Shown here piece after piece: positions 16,333-25,454 of a DNA stretch of 48,450 nt. The stretch comes from CAZCZZ01 sp964503335 (GTDB lineage: Bacteria; Verrucomicrobiota; Kiritimatiellia; CAIVKH01), in NCBI GenBank assembly GCA_964503335.1, contig CAZCZZ010000028.1, positions 1-48,450 of the forward strand, in the 5' to 3' direction. Position 1 is the first letter of the stretch, and the number at the start of each line of letters is the position of its first letter. The notes beneath the pieces are model-generated. The model was given only the letters and a program-made list of their open reading frames with translations. It was not told the DNA's origin and did no database searches. A program made the position numbers and the translations under genes.

Positions 16333-17169
16333 TCAATCGACGCCGCGCGCCGGACCCGGGAGAAGCTTGATGACGGCGATGTAGTCTTCGTCGGCGAGGC
16401 CGGCGTCGACGGCGCGTTGCAATTGCGTTTCCACGGCGCGGGTGAGCGGGAGCGAAGCGTCACCCTTGCCCAGCGCAAGACGCATATCCTTCAGCATGTT
16501 CTTGATGGTGAATTGCGCCGAGAAGTCGCCGGTGCGGAGCTTGGGTTCTTTCAGCGCGGCCAGCCCGTTCCAAACGACGGTGGGGCGCAGCGCGTCAAAG
16601 AATACAGGGTCGGGAATGCCGGCCGATCGCGACAACTGCAAGCTCTCGCACAACGCCTGCGCGTAATTGGCCGCGACGATATTCTGCGACAGCTTGAACG
16701 TGGCGGCCTGCGAAGGTTCCCCGATGCGGACGCGAAGCTGCGATATGCGAGCCAGCACCGGCTCCACTACGGCGATGTCTTCTAGACGTCCGCCCAGATA
16801 GAAAATCGTCTTCCGCTGAGCCGCCGCCGGCCCGCTTCCCGTAAACGGTGCTTCCACATACCGTGCACCCGTCGCGCGAACGTACTCGCAAAACCGATTA
16901 CTGCTCGCCGGATCAATCGTGCTCGATTGCACGACCGTGTGCCGCGCGGTGAGCTTGATGGATCGCAGCACGGCATCCACCGCCGGAGGGTCTGTCACCA
17001 CGACGATCAGCACATCGGCGACGGAAGCAACTGCGTCCGGCGTCCCGCGCAGTTCAGGAAATTCTTTCCCGGGCGAACGATTCCAACATGCCGTCAACGC
17101 GCCATCCGACTGAAGATTTTTCGCCCACGCGGAACCGATCAACCCCAACCCGAGTATCCCTGTTTTCAT
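16333..17169 (-). CDS. Beta-hydroxyacid dehydrogenase (HIBADH family)
   Basis: A 278-residue NAD(P)-dependent dehydrogenase. The Rossmann motif GILGLGLIGSAWAKNL is at the N-terminus. VEAPFTGSGPAAAQRKTIFYLGG corresponds to the family's substrate-binding DAPVSGG segment, and K159-region TFKLSQNIVAANYAQAL holds the catalytic Lys and Asn. The C-terminal helical domain is complete. Substrate is unknown; relatives reduce or oxidise 3-hydroxyisobutyrate, tartronate semialdehyde or succinic semialdehyde. No Shine-Dalgarno sequence is seen. It is upstream of O4 and may be outside the regulon. Confidence 0.85.
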   Translation of the reverse strand: MKTGILGLGLIGSAWAKNLQSDGALTACWNRSPGKEFPELRGTPDAVASVADVLIVVVTDPPAVDAVLRSIKLTARHTVVQSSTIDPASSNRFCEYVRATGARYVEAPFTGSGPAAAQRKTIFYLGGRLEDIAVVEPVLARISQLRVRIGEPSQAATFKLSQNIVAANYAQALCESLQLSRSAGIPDPVFFDALRPTVVWNGLAALKEPKLRTGDFSAQFTIKNMLKDMRLALGKGDASLPLTRAVETQLQRAVDAGLADEDYIAVIKLLPGPARGVD

Positions 17170-17184
17170 ACGACAAGAATCTGC

Positions 17185-17214
17185 CCACGAAAGGCACGAA
17201 ATACACGAAAAGAG
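17185..17214. repeat. Periodic CACGAAA repeat
   Basis: Three CACGAAA copies lie 9 bases apart in the gap between the protease stop and the dehydrogenase start. The pattern resembles the periodic CACGAAT repeat flanking the GxxExxY gene but lacks its TTAACC end. Confidence 0.5.
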
Positions 17215-17224
17215 TGGTCACCCT

Positions 17225-19774
17225 CTAGCGAGTTGCGCGGATGCGGTAGTGGCGCACTGCGGCGGTGTTGGTGTCCGTCGCTATGAAGTTGAGCGGTGTT
17301 GGTGGAGGGTTGGTGAAGATGGTGGTCCACTGGGCGAAGGTGTTGGTGATCTCGGGTGTACATTCGATGAATTGCCAGGCGCTGGTGCCGCCCGACCAAT
17401 CGATGCGCACGCCGGCGGGAAGAACCTGGAGATCGGTGATGCGAAGGAGCGAGGCACTGCTGAAGGGATCGGTGTCGGCNNNNNNNNNNNNNNNNNNNNN
17501 NNNNNNNNNNNNNNNNNNNNNNNNNNNNNNNNNNNNNNNNNNNNNNNNNNNNNNNNNNNNNNNNNNNNNNNNNNNNNNNTAGTCCGCCGTGCCATCCGCG
17601 CTCACCTCGCAAGCCATCCACGGGCTGGGCGGCCACGTGGCGTTGGTGTAACCGTTGGGGAGCGTCAAGACGACCGGGATGCTGACGGTTCCAGCCGAGT
17701 CGTTGCCTACAGCACCCGCAGCAGCGAAACCCACCGACGCGACCTGCCCCGTGATATCGACCAGCAGGTGGAGGTTCGTGTAGCTGTCCATGACCTCGTA
17801 CGGATTGGGGAAACCGTATTCAAGGACGTGGCCGGGCTGGTTCGAAAACGTCAGGCTGAGGCGACCCTGCGGAACGGCCATTCGCCAGAAGCCGTTCGAG
17901 GCCACGACCGCGTCATGCGCGGGATTGCCGTCGTGAATCGTCATCGGTCCATCCGTTGCGGGGTTGTATGTGCGACCGGTGCCCGCGAGATAGACGATGC
18001 CCCCGATCGTGCATGTCACGTTCGTGCGGATGAAGGTCACATTCGTGAAGCTCGTCGCAACGACATTCACCGTGCCGGTCTCCGAGCCGCCCGGCGTGTT
18101 GCAGATGAAATTCCTGCCGTTGTGGCGGGCCATGAGCTTGTAGGTCGTGTTGGGGCGAACGTGAATCATGTATTCGCCGTTGGATGACGTTTCGCCCGAG
18201 GCCACGAAGTTCGTCGCGCCGAATTGAATCTGCGGCGAGCCGACGCGCCAGTTGTTGACGATGGCACCCGCGATCGGATTGCCCGCCTCGTCCGCCACCA
18301 CGCCGCTGATGGTAAGTCCACTTCCGGTGCCGACGGTGACCTTCGCCGCCGCGATGGTGCGTCCGCCCTTCATGTCCGTCGCCGTGCAACGTACGAGGTA
18401 CACGCCGTTGCTCATCCAGCTATTCGTGGCCGTGGTCCGCAGCCTTGCATCGGGATCCGCAATCCCGGTGCCGAAGGGTTTGATCCCCGAGCGGAACGGC
18501 GCATCGGGGTCGTCGAATTCCCAGAAGTAGGCCAACTCGTCGCCGTCCGGATCCGTCGCGGTGGCGGTAAACGTGACGGCTTGATTCGTCGCCGGCGTGA
18601 GCGTGGAAGCGGCAATCGACAAGGCCGGGGCCTGGTTGCCCGGGAAAGGTCCGAAGCGGACGACGACGTCGAGCGACTCCGGGGACGTAACGCCAAACCG
18701 CACGGGCGTGACGTGGATGTCCTTGTTGATGTCGGAGAAGGTGCGGCCGAGAAGCAGCGGCGCGTCTGCGACGGGCGCGACGCCATCGGACACCGTGCTC
18801 AAAGAGTAGTACGGCCCGTGGCTTCCCGGCGTCATGTCGAGCAGCTTCGGTGCCCGCGCGGACGACAGGACGCACTCGCCGCCGCCATAGACCTCGAGAC
18901 CGTTCATGCACCATACGTTGTTCGTGTAGGCCTGCCGGAACTCGAACCAGAACGTGTTGGCCTGGTCGCGCTGGACCTTCATCGCGTAGAAGTCGCCGTC
19001 AGTAAGAGCGCCCTGATCAAAGGCATGAATACGATAGGTGCCGGAGGTCAATGGCTTGACCACCATGCTGTCGGGCATCCAGCCAAGGTAGTTCTTGTAG
19101 TACGCGCAGAAATGCGCGATCGCGCCGAAGCTCGATGCGGATCCCATGAGATCGAAGTAGCCGCCGTATTCATCCGCCCAGATGCCAGACTTGGAGGGAT
19201 AGAAGAGGGACGAGCTGGAGAATCCCGTGCAATGGAAAGCGCCGAGGTTGTGTCCGATCTCGTGGGGCGTGGATGCAGAAATCTTCCACGCCGCATTCGA
19301 GTAGTTGAGCCAGATGCCCTCACCTCCATGCATGCCCACCCCGCCGCCTTCCACACCTCCGCCGGATATTTCATTCGTCAGGTACGTGTAGATGATTTCG
19401 AAATCGAAGGCATCGGGATCATAGCCCGCCAGCTTGGCCTTCGCATGAACAGCGGGCAGCCACGGCGACGTACGCCAATCCACATACGGACGGAAGTTCG
19501 TCGAATTCACGCCCATGTTGATCGCGGGCGCGACGGCGAAATTGCTGAACCAGAAATTGCTGTAGGATTGCGAGACGTAATAGGCATTCACGCTCGTCAT
19601 CAAGTTGCTCCACCCCTCTCCGGGTCCAGCCGGCGCCGGTGCATCCGTGAAGCTCACGGGCAGGATTAGAATCGACTTCCCGCCGGTGGACCAACTGGTC
19701 GGTTCACCCCCATCGAGACGTGGCAATAGCGCCACCGCGAGCCATGCGATCAGCGCCTGACGACGGAACGTCAT
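17225..19774 (-). CDS. Secreted metzincin metalloprotease, interrupted by gap
   Basis: A large secreted protease. After a signal peptide (residues 1-22), the zinc motif HEIGHNLGAFH is at residues 171-181, with a Met-turn candidate at Met210 (YFDLMGS). Together these mark a metzincin, most like M11/gametolysin-type enzymes. A PKD-like domain (ATDPDGDELAYFWEFDD) and a carboxypeptidase-regulatory-like domain (ISGVVADEAGNPIAGAIVNN) follow. The tail ADTDPFSSASLLRITDLQ continues into a domain common at the C-terminus of large secreted proteins in this group. A 100-N gap (17480-17579) breaks the coding sequence before that tail, so the true length and frame across it are unknown. Confidence 0.8.
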   Translation of the reverse strand: MTFRRQALIAWLAVALLPRLDGGEPTSWSTGGKSILILPVSFTDAPAPAGPGEGWSNLMTSVNAYYVSQSYSNFWFSNFAVAPAINMGVNSTNFRPYVDWRTSPWLPAVHAKAKLAGYDPDAFDFEIIYTYLTNEISGGGVEGGGVGMHGGEGIWLNYSNAAWKISASTPHEIGHNLGAFHCTGFSSSSLFYPSKSGIWADEYGGYFDLMGSASSFGAIAHFCAYYKNYLGWMPDSMVVKPLTSGTYRIHAFDQGALTDGDFYAMKVQRDQANTFWFEFRQAYTNNVWCMNGLEVYGGGECVLSSARAPKLLDMTPGSHGPYYSLSTVSDGVAPVADAPLLLGRTFSDINKDIHVTPVRFGVTSPESLDVVVRFGPFPGNQAPALSIAASTLTPATNQAVTFTATATDPDGDELAYFWEFDDPDAPFRSGIKPFGTGIADPDARLRTTATNSWMSNGVYLVRCTATDMKGGRTIAAAKVTVGTGSGLTISGVVADEAGNPIAGAIVNNWRVGSPQIQFGATNFVASGETSSNGEYMIHVRPNTTYKLMARHNGRNFICNTPGGSETGTVNVVATSFTNVTFIRTNVTCTIGGIVYLAGTGRTYNPATDGPMTIHDGNPAHDAVVASNGFWRMAVPQGRLSLTFSNQPGHVLEYGFPNPYEVMDSYTNLHLLVDITGQVASVGFAAAGAVGNDSAGTVSIPVVLTLPNGYTNATWPPSPWMACEVSADGTADXXXXXXXXXXXXXXXXXXXXXXXXXXXXXXXXXXADTDPFSSASLLRITDLQVLPAGVRIDWSGGTSAWQFIECTPEITNTFAQWTTIFTNPPPTPLNFIATDTNTAAVRHYRIRATR
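17480..17579. other. Assembly gap of 100 N
   Basis: One hundred N bases, a conventional length for a scaffold gap of unknown size. It lies inside the protease gene just before the ADTDP tail, a place where Asp-rich repeats often occur, so a repeat may have broken assembly. Confidence 0.98.
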
Positions 19775-19856
19775 GTGGTCCCATTCGGCACGCCGTTATT
19801 CTTCCTCATCAGCATAGAGTACCCACCGACCTACGGTTCGGCTATGGGTTGCGAGA

Positions 19857-19914
19857 ATGAGCAGGAACGGAAATATTTGTTCGTGTCCGTTCTTACTTCC
19901 TGCGTCATGCTCAT
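19857..19914. promoter_or_regulatory. Nested inverted repeats upstream of ankyrin gene
   Basis: ATGAGCA (19857-19863) pairs with TGCTCAT (19908-19914), and inside it GAACGGA (19865-19871) pairs with TCCGTTC (19886-19892). The structure ends five bases before the Shine-Dalgarno sequence of the gene at 19933, so it may shape its leader RNA. Confidence 0.35.
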
Positions 19915-19932
19915 GCGCCAAGGAGGTGTTCC

Positions 19933-22293
19933 TTGTTCCGTCTAACGTTGCTGGCTTCTTGGGTCATCGCGACCGTGGCTTGGGCTGCGCCGCGGGAACC
20001 GGAATCGATCCGACCATGGCGCGGCGAGGGTACGTGGCCACTTGAAGCCAGCCACTTCTCAAACGTGGTCGCACGGGTTGGACCTGTTCCCGTTGTCACC
20101 AACACCTTGTGGTATGCCCGCATCTTCGCAGAGGCGTACGACACCTATGGTCACCACGTCGCGGGTGCCGACGAGGCGGCGCGAGCAGCCTTGCTGCTGA
20201 CAGCGGCGGACTGGAAGAAGGATCAGCCCGAAATGGAACAGCGTCGCCGGGACTTGTATGTCCAGGCGGTCGAGGCGGGATCACGCGATCCGCTCGTTCT
20301 TCACGCGTACGCCATGGCCCTGATGGTGACCGAGGAAGGGGGCGAAGCCGAGGTCCGGGGACTGCTCGCTCACGCCGCGGAGAAGATCGTCGCGACAGAC
20401 TATCCGGCGGCAACAAAGATGATCGTCGTCCTGCAAGCGGCGCGAAAACAGATCCCCTCCCACGGAGGCTTCACACCGCTGCAAGGAAAGAACACGACCA
20501 TACTCCTCGATGCCGCAAGCCAGCTTCTGGGTGCCGTCGCGGGCGACCTCGGCACACCACCGGATGCCCTTACGCGCATGTGCGATTTCTTCATCAACAT
20601 TCACGACCGGCGCTACGGCAGCCGTGAACCAGGAACGGAACTGGTCCAGGCCATCCTGTCGAAATCACTGCCCGCGAACAACGCCCTCGGAGAACTTTAC
20701 GCGGGCGACCGCTATCTGGGGCAGGCGTGGAGAGCGCGTGGCGGCGGCTATGCATTCACAGTTACGGGTTCAGGATGGCGCCGCTTCCGCGAACTGCATG
20801 CGTTGGCCGAGGAATCATACCTCCGCGCGTGGCAGCGCGATCCTTCGAACGCCGTGGTCGCCGCGCGCATGGTTCGCATCATGGGGGAACGCTGTGATGG
20901 CGACCAGCTCGAGCTCTGGTTCACGCGCGCCATGGCGCTCGATCCGGGAAACTATGACGCCTGCAGTTCCAAGCTCTTCTTCCTGACACCGAAGTGGCAA
21001 GGCAGCGTCGATGCCATGCGAGCCTTTGCCATGGAATGCTATGCGACAGGGAATTGGGAGGGTCGGATTCCCTTTATCCTTGTCGCGTTTCATCGGAACC
21101 TGGTGGGCGAGGAAGGATTTCCAGGGGAACAAGCGTACTATCTTCAACCCGGTGTCTGGGACGACATAGCGCGCGTTTACGAGCCCTATCTCGAGCGATA
21201 CCCCGACGCGGCGACGGATCGCTCGTGGTTCGCATACTTCGCAATTCGCGCCGAGCGCTGGTCCGTCGCAAAGGCGCAGTTGGACATCTTGGGAAACAAG
21301 GTCCGGCCCGGCGTGTTCGGGGGTCGACCAGCCCTGAAGGCGTTTCAAAAAGAGGTGGAGGCGAGAGTGGCCGGAGGCGCCCCTCCTGCCGCCACGACCA
21401 ACCAGATGCCTGATACAATCCTCCAAGCCGTGGGCGCGGGTGATGTGGAAGTCGTACGGACATGGTTGACCCAGGGTGGCCGGGCTGATTCAGTGAGCGT
21501 CCTGAACGAGAGCGCCCTGTCCGTCGCGGTTGGATCGCAACGGACCGAAATTGCAGCCCTGCTCCTGGAACATGGCGCGAATCCGAATGATCGAACTGCG
21601 CGGGGCGAGAGCGTACTTCTGGAATCGATCGGACGACAGGATGCACCGACCGCGTTGTTGCTCCTTGAGAAGGGCGCCGATTTCAAGGCGCTCAATGAAG
21701 ACAGACTCCCTGCGGCATTGTCCAGGGCCATCGAGCGGCGCGTTCTTCCCGTGGTCGCCGCGCTGCTGAAGCGGGGAGTGGACGTCAACAAGAAGGGGAA
21801 GCACAAGCGCACCTTGCTGCGTCACGCTGCCCACTGCGGATACCCGGAGATGATCAAGGTCCTGATTGAGCACGGGGCAGATCTCGAGGCGCGGGACGGC
21901 TACCAGTACACGCCGCTCATGGTCGCGGCCGTGGCGAGAAAGCCGGAAGCAGCGGCGTGTCTCGTGGACAACGGCGCTGCTGTGGACGCCACCACAACGG
22001 CCGGAACGACCGCCCTGACCATCGCAGCCTTTCGCGGTCACACCGATGTCATCCACGTCCTTCTTAGCCGGGGAGCCAACATCAACACCATCTATTTGCG
22101 GGACGGTCGAACACCGTTGATCATCGCCGTGGATGGAGGACATGTGAAGAGCGTGGATCAATTGCTGAAGCGCGGGGCAGACCCGACGATCCGGGATAAG
22201 GATGGCCATACGGCGCTCGACCTCGCCCGCAAGCGTGGCAATCAAGGCATCGTCACACTCCTCGAAAATGCTGAGGTTCCGAAAGGTCCCTGA
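19933..22293 (+). CDS. Exported TPR-like and ankyrin-repeat protein
   Basis: A 786-residue protein with a signal peptide (MFRLTLLASWVIATVAWAA). The first 480 residues are helical and TPR-like (SYLRAWQRDPSNAVVAARM, FTRAMALDPGNYDACSS). The C-terminal 300 hold about nine ankyrin repeats, with typical TPLMVAA, TALTIAAFRGH and LLSRGANIN units. The start is TTG, chosen because AAGGAGGTG ends five bases before it, the best ribosome site nearby. Ankyrin arrays bind proteins; the partner is unknown. It stands alone between convergent and divergent neighbours. Confidence 0.85.
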   Translation: MFRLTLLASWVIATVAWAAPREPESIRPWRGEGTWPLEASHFSNVVARVGPVPVVTNTLWYARIFAEAYDTYGHHVAGADEAARAALLLTAADWKKDQPEMEQRRRDLYVQAVEAGSRDPLVLHAYAMALMVTEEGGEAEVRGLLAHAAEKIVATDYPAATKMIVVLQAARKQIPSHGGFTPLQGKNTTILLDAASQLLGAVAGDLGTPPDALTRMCDFFINIHDRRYGSREPGTELVQAILSKSLPANNALGELYAGDRYLGQAWRARGGGYAFTVTGSGWRRFRELHALAEESYLRAWQRDPSNAVVAARMVRIMGERCDGDQLELWFTRAMALDPGNYDACSSKLFFLTPKWQGSVDAMRAFAMECYATGNWEGRIPFILVAFHRNLVGEEGFPGEQAYYLQPGVWDDIARVYEPYLERYPDAATDRSWFAYFAIRAERWSVAKAQLDILGNKVRPGVFGGRPALKAFQKEVEARVAGGAPPAATTNQMPDTILQAVGAGDVEVVRTWLTQGGRADSVSVLNESALSVAVGSQRTEIAALLLEHGANPNDRTARGESVLLESIGRQDAPTALLLLEKGADFKALNEDRLPAALSRAIERRVLPVVAALLKRGVDVNKKGKHKRTLLRHAAHCGYPEMIKVLIEHGADLEARDGYQYTPLMVAAVARKPEAAACLVDNGAAVDATTTAGTTALTIAAFRGHTDVIHVLLSRGANINTIYLRDGRTPLIIAVDGGHVKSVDQLLKRGADPTIRDKDGHTALDLARKRGNQGIVTLLENAEVPKGP

Positions 22294-22302
22294 CCACGAA
22301 TC

Positions 22303-22962
22303 TCAGGGCCGCTTCGCTGGTGCCGCCACGAATTCCACCCAGTCCAGCAGGGCCTCGGCTTTGGTGCCGGTGAACTGACTGTTGCAGGAGATGCCGAGTC
22401 CAATTTCCGTGGGGACTTCCTCGAAGGCCTTCTTGAAATCTTCTGCGACGTTGGCTTCTTCAATGATCCAGCCGTCTGCGAGATCGTCTTTGTTGCGCAC
22501 GCTGATCCAGAAAAGGCTGACCACGCCCGCAGCGTATTTCGCGCGTCCGGTCTCGCCCTTCGGCGTGTCGGTTTCCCAGCGGTAGGCGACACACTTCTGC
22601 CGGAACATGCCGCCGGTGCTGACGTAGAGTCCGATCGCCTGGTCGTCGAGCTTGTCGCTTCGTCCGTCTGCACCGGGAGGAAGCGTCACGACTTTCCATC
22701 GCCAGCGCATGATAGGGGTCTTCGTCAAATCCACGCTGAGCTTCCCGCTCTTCAGCGTCGCCGTGGCGTTGTCCGAAGTCATGCGCAACACAACGTTGGT
22801 GCCATCGGCATATCCTGCCTCGAACACAGCCTTCGCCCGACCGGGCACCCCGCGCACATCCCAGTCCTGTGGCATCTTCTCGAAGGCAACGCGCAGTGGC
22901 TCCTGCGCCGTGGCGTTGACAATGAACACGGCAACCACCAGGGGGATCAATGTGTACTTCAT
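22303..22962 (-). CDS. DUF3047 family secreted protein
   Basis: A 219-residue protein with a signal peptide (MKYTLIPLVVAVFIVNATA) and a DUF3047-like beta-sandwich: IMRWRWKVVTLPPGADGRSDKLDDQAIGLYV, then CVAYRWETDTPKGE and WIIEEANVAEDFKKAF. The W-x-W and DD-x-A segments are the family hallmarks. Function is unknown; the fold may bind ligands outside the cytoplasm. It ends nine bases from the convergent ankyrin gene and starts 49 bases after the gene at 23012 ends, so it may be the last member of that unit. Confidence 0.8.
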   Translation of the reverse strand: MKYTLIPLVVAVFIVNATAQEPLRVAFEKMPQDWDVRGVPGRAKAVFEAGYADGTNVVLRMTSDNATATLKSGKLSVDLTKTPIMRWRWKVVTLPPGADGRSDKLDDQAIGLYVSTGGMFRQKCVAYRWETDTPKGETGRAKYAAGVVSLFWISVRNKDDLADGWIIEEANVAEDFKKAFEEVPTEIGLGISCNSQFTGTKAEALLDWVEFVAAPAKRP

Positions 22963-23011
22963 GTCGCACAGGATAGGCGATTCGAGCCGGTATGGAAGCG
23001 ATCATCGCTCG

Positions 23012-23524
23012 CTATTCGCAGCGAATGAGAAAGAAGCGCCCGGCGTTCGTCACGATACTCACATCGACGAGGACGGATGTCGTGCTGCCTATGCCACCCT
23101 GCCCGATGAGCGGACCGGCCACGATATTCGTCCACAGATGCGTCCCGTTGGTGAGCCCGCCTCCCTCAAGGTTGAGGTAGGCCACCGAGTACTCGTTGCT
23201 CAGCATTGTGTTGAACCGGATCGATACACTGGTCCCCGTCCGGCTCACATCGCTGACGGCTACGGGATACATCTCGCACGGCGATTCGGATTTCCAGAAG
23301 CCGTCATGGTTGTCCGTCGTCGCCGTCGCGTTCGTGCGCAGGAACACAAAGCCCGCCTGGCCGATGGAGCCCCCGAGCTTGATGACGCCGTTCGACGCGT
23401 AACTGATTCCGCCGGAGTTCAGGCTCTCGTGGGAGATGTCGTACGGCCCGCCCACGCGACTGCCGACCGCGAGCGCGGTGGCCGTCGCCGCAAGAAGGAT
23501 TCCAACGATTGGAATTTTGTTCAT
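23012..23524 (-). CDS. Secreted protein of unknown function
   Basis: A 170-residue protein with a signal peptide (MNKIPIVGILLAATATALA). The mature part is beta-rich with many Gly, Ser, Thr and Asn (SLNSGGISYASNGVIKLGGS, SIVTNAGRFFLIRC). I do not recognise the family. GGAGG lies seven bases before the ATG. It follows the 600-residue surface protein by 25 bases on the same strand and is probably co-transcribed with it. Two TCCAA..ATTGGA-type palindromes bracket its start codon. Confidence 0.7.
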   Translation of the reverse strand: MNKIPIVGILLAATATALAVGSRVGGPYDISHESLNSGGISYASNGVIKLGGSIGQAGFVFLRTNATATTDNHDGFWKSESPCEMYPVAVSDVSRTGTSVSIRFNTMLSNEYSVAYLNLEGGGLTNGTHLWTNIVAGPLIGQGGIGSTTSVLVDVSIVTNAGRFFLIRCE

Positions 23525-23545
23525 GGTCCGCCTCCAATCATTGGA
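23499..23545. repeat. Paired TTCCAA-type palindromes at a start codon
   Basis: ATTCCAACGATTGGAAT (23499-23515) lies in codons 4-9 of the gene starting at 23524, and TCCAATCATTGGA (23533-23545) lies just upstream of its ATG. On the minus strand the upstream copy's arm runs into the GGAGG ribosome site. The two resemble each other closely and may be operator- or hairpin-like. Confidence 0.5.
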
Positions 23546-23549
23546 AATC

Positions 23550-25352
23550 CTAATCGTTCCAGAAGTCCGGCATCACCGGCGGAAACGCGATCTCGTGCTG
23601 GATGTTGCCAAAGGCGTCCGCGCCCGTGCCCGCACCCATCTGGAGCCAGCCCACCGGCCCGGCGCCCGGGAAGGTGATCAGTCCATAGACCATGTTGTTT
23701 CCATGGAACTGGGGATGAGCGACGCCCGCGACGGCTGTTCCGACATCGCCATAGATGGTGTTGTTCCAGATGCCGAACACGGGGCCTTCGGCAGGTGGGC
23801 CCGGCGGATAGGGAAACACGGCGCCGGGGTCCGCGATAGCCGGCGCACCACCGCCCGGGGGCGGACCCTTGATATAATTGTGGGCAAAGATCTTCAGCGG
23901 GAAGGTCACGAAATGCCACGGGCTCCAATCCCGGACCGCCGGTCCCGTGACGCCGTTTGCATTCACAATCTCACAACCGATGACGTCCAAGCCCTGCACG
24001 TTGGGCGCCGGCATGCCCGGCACGCCAATCTCGATGGTGCCGAAAGCAGCGTCCGAATTTTCCAGCGAGGATTGGTAGATGCCGATTCGCCCCGACATGC
24101 TCGCAAGCACAGTCGCAATGGCAAGGGCCGGACCTCCGGCAGTCTGCAAACGGCAGTCCTGGAAGATCACATCGTGCCCGGTGATTGAAAAGCCCGCCGT
24201 GAAGCGACCGTTGTGGAACCGCACGCCACTGCCCGTCGCGCCCACTCCGGCCGGGCCGGCAACGACGATACCCTCGACCGTCTGGAATCCCACTAGTGTC
24301 GGCGCCGGACCCGCCGAGACCGAGAGGCCGCCAATCTGCGGCCGATGAAGACCGATGACGTGCACGGACCCTGACGACATGGTCAGGGTCGCTGCACCAT
24401 AGTCACCCGCCGCGATGACAACCGCCGCAGGCTTTCCGCCGAATGCTGCTGCGGCAGCATCATATCCGTTCTGCGGCGTGTCATAGGGCTGGCTGATCGT
24501 TCCGGGACCGGCCGCTGTTCCGTTCAGGGCCACCCACTTCACATTGTCCAAAGGCACATTCGCCAGCGTCACCACGACATTCGTTCCAGCGACAGACACG
24601 ACCACGCCGTTGCTTCCAACGATGCCGAAACCGCTGTTCGGCGCGCTCGCCACGATGGAATTGACCGCGCTGAATGCATTCAAGCGCGTGTCGCTGTCGT
24701 CGATGGCGCGAAGCGGAGCAACCGCGCCCGTCGCAAATTGCGCTGCGCCTTCATTCGTGGTGGATGCCGCCTGGATCTTTGAACCCGATATGCCGGCGGA
24801 TGCATTGACGTCGCCATCGACGATCGCGCCCGCCGCGATGGAGTTGGCGTGAGGCAGTCCGATCACGTCCCCCGCCAGCGTGATGGCGTTCGTCGCCGCG
24901 GCGACGGAGTTGGCTTCGATCTGCGAGGCGGAGGATCCGCCGAGGAGTCCCGCGTTGATCGCGTAGGCGCTGCTGACAATCTTCTGCGCCGGCAGCATCG
25001 CACTGAACCCGGTCGTCGCCGTGCTGAACCAGACGCGCAGGTACAGATCCGAGCCGCTGTTGAAGATGGCGGGCTGGATTGCAGTCATCGGCGATGCGCC
25101 AAGGATCGTGCTGAACACGCCGTTGAAGACACTGTTTGTTAGATGTGCCGCGGGTTCGCCGGAGGCCGTGCCGTCATTGGCCCAATAGTTAGATGTATTG
25201 CCGGCATCGGTGATCGCGTACTTGAAGTAGCCGTCGCCGGTGAAGGGCAGGTCGTTGAGAAGGACCCTCCCCTGATAGTCGAGTTCGGAAACAGGATTGC
25301 CCCAGACCAGAAAAGGGCAAAGCACAGCCAGCACGATAGCCAGACGGTTCAT
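23550..25352 (-). CDS. Large secreted protein with beta-helix region
   Basis: A 600-residue secreted protein (signal peptide MNRLAIVLAVLCPFLVWG). An N-terminal domain (LDYQGRVLLNDLPFTGDGYFKYAI) is common to secreted proteins in this group. A stalk-like segment follows (INAGLLGGSSASQIEANSVA, GDVNASAGISGSKIQAAST), similar in style to phage tail fibres. The second half shows the short-turn pattern of a right-handed parallel beta-helix (VHVIGLHRPQIGGLSV, VIFQDCRLQTAGG, LDVIGCEIVNANGV). No catalytic motif is recognisable. CAGGAGGAGC gives a strong ribosome site. Confidence 0.7.
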   Translation of the reverse strand: MNRLAIVLAVLCPFLVWGNPVSELDYQGRVLLNDLPFTGDGYFKYAITDAGNTSNYWANDGTASGEPAAHLTNSVFNGVFSTILGASPMTAIQPAIFNSGSDLYLRVWFSTATTGFSAMLPAQKIVSSAYAINAGLLGGSSASQIEANSVAAATNAITLAGDVIGLPHANSIAAGAIVDGDVNASAGISGSKIQAASTTNEGAAQFATGAVAPLRAIDDSDTRLNAFSAVNSIVASAPNSGFGIVGSNGVVVSVAGTNVVVTLANVPLDNVKWVALNGTAAGPGTISQPYDTPQNGYDAAAAAFGGKPAAVVIAAGDYGAATLTMSSGSVHVIGLHRPQIGGLSVSAGPAPTLVGFQTVEGIVVAGPAGVGATGSGVRFHNGRFTAGFSITGHDVIFQDCRLQTAGGPALAIATVLASMSGRIGIYQSSLENSDAAFGTIEIGVPGMPAPNVQGLDVIGCEIVNANGVTGPAVRDWSPWHFVTFPLKIFAHNYIKGPPPGGGAPAIADPGAVFPYPPGPPAEGPVFGIWNNTIYGDVGTAVAGVAHPQFHGNNMVYGLITFPGAGPVGWLQMGAGTGADAFGNIQHEIAFPPVMPDFWND

Positions 25353-25454
25353 GATACGCTCCTCCTGTGAGTTCGAGCATAGAGCGAAGGAGGCCGTAAA
25401 TCGACCTTTTTCGATGTTATTTAAGGCGTCGCGAAGTCGCTGGTAACGATAGCG

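Noticed and set aside
17480..17579. Continuous frame through the N gap in the protease gene
   Set aside because: One hundred N is a placeholder of unknown true length, so the frame match is not evidence of continuity.
18224..19669. A 481-codon plus-strand frame inside the protease gene
   Set aside because: It is Arg-rich shadow coding without domain or ribosome site, opposite a protein with a clear zinc motif.
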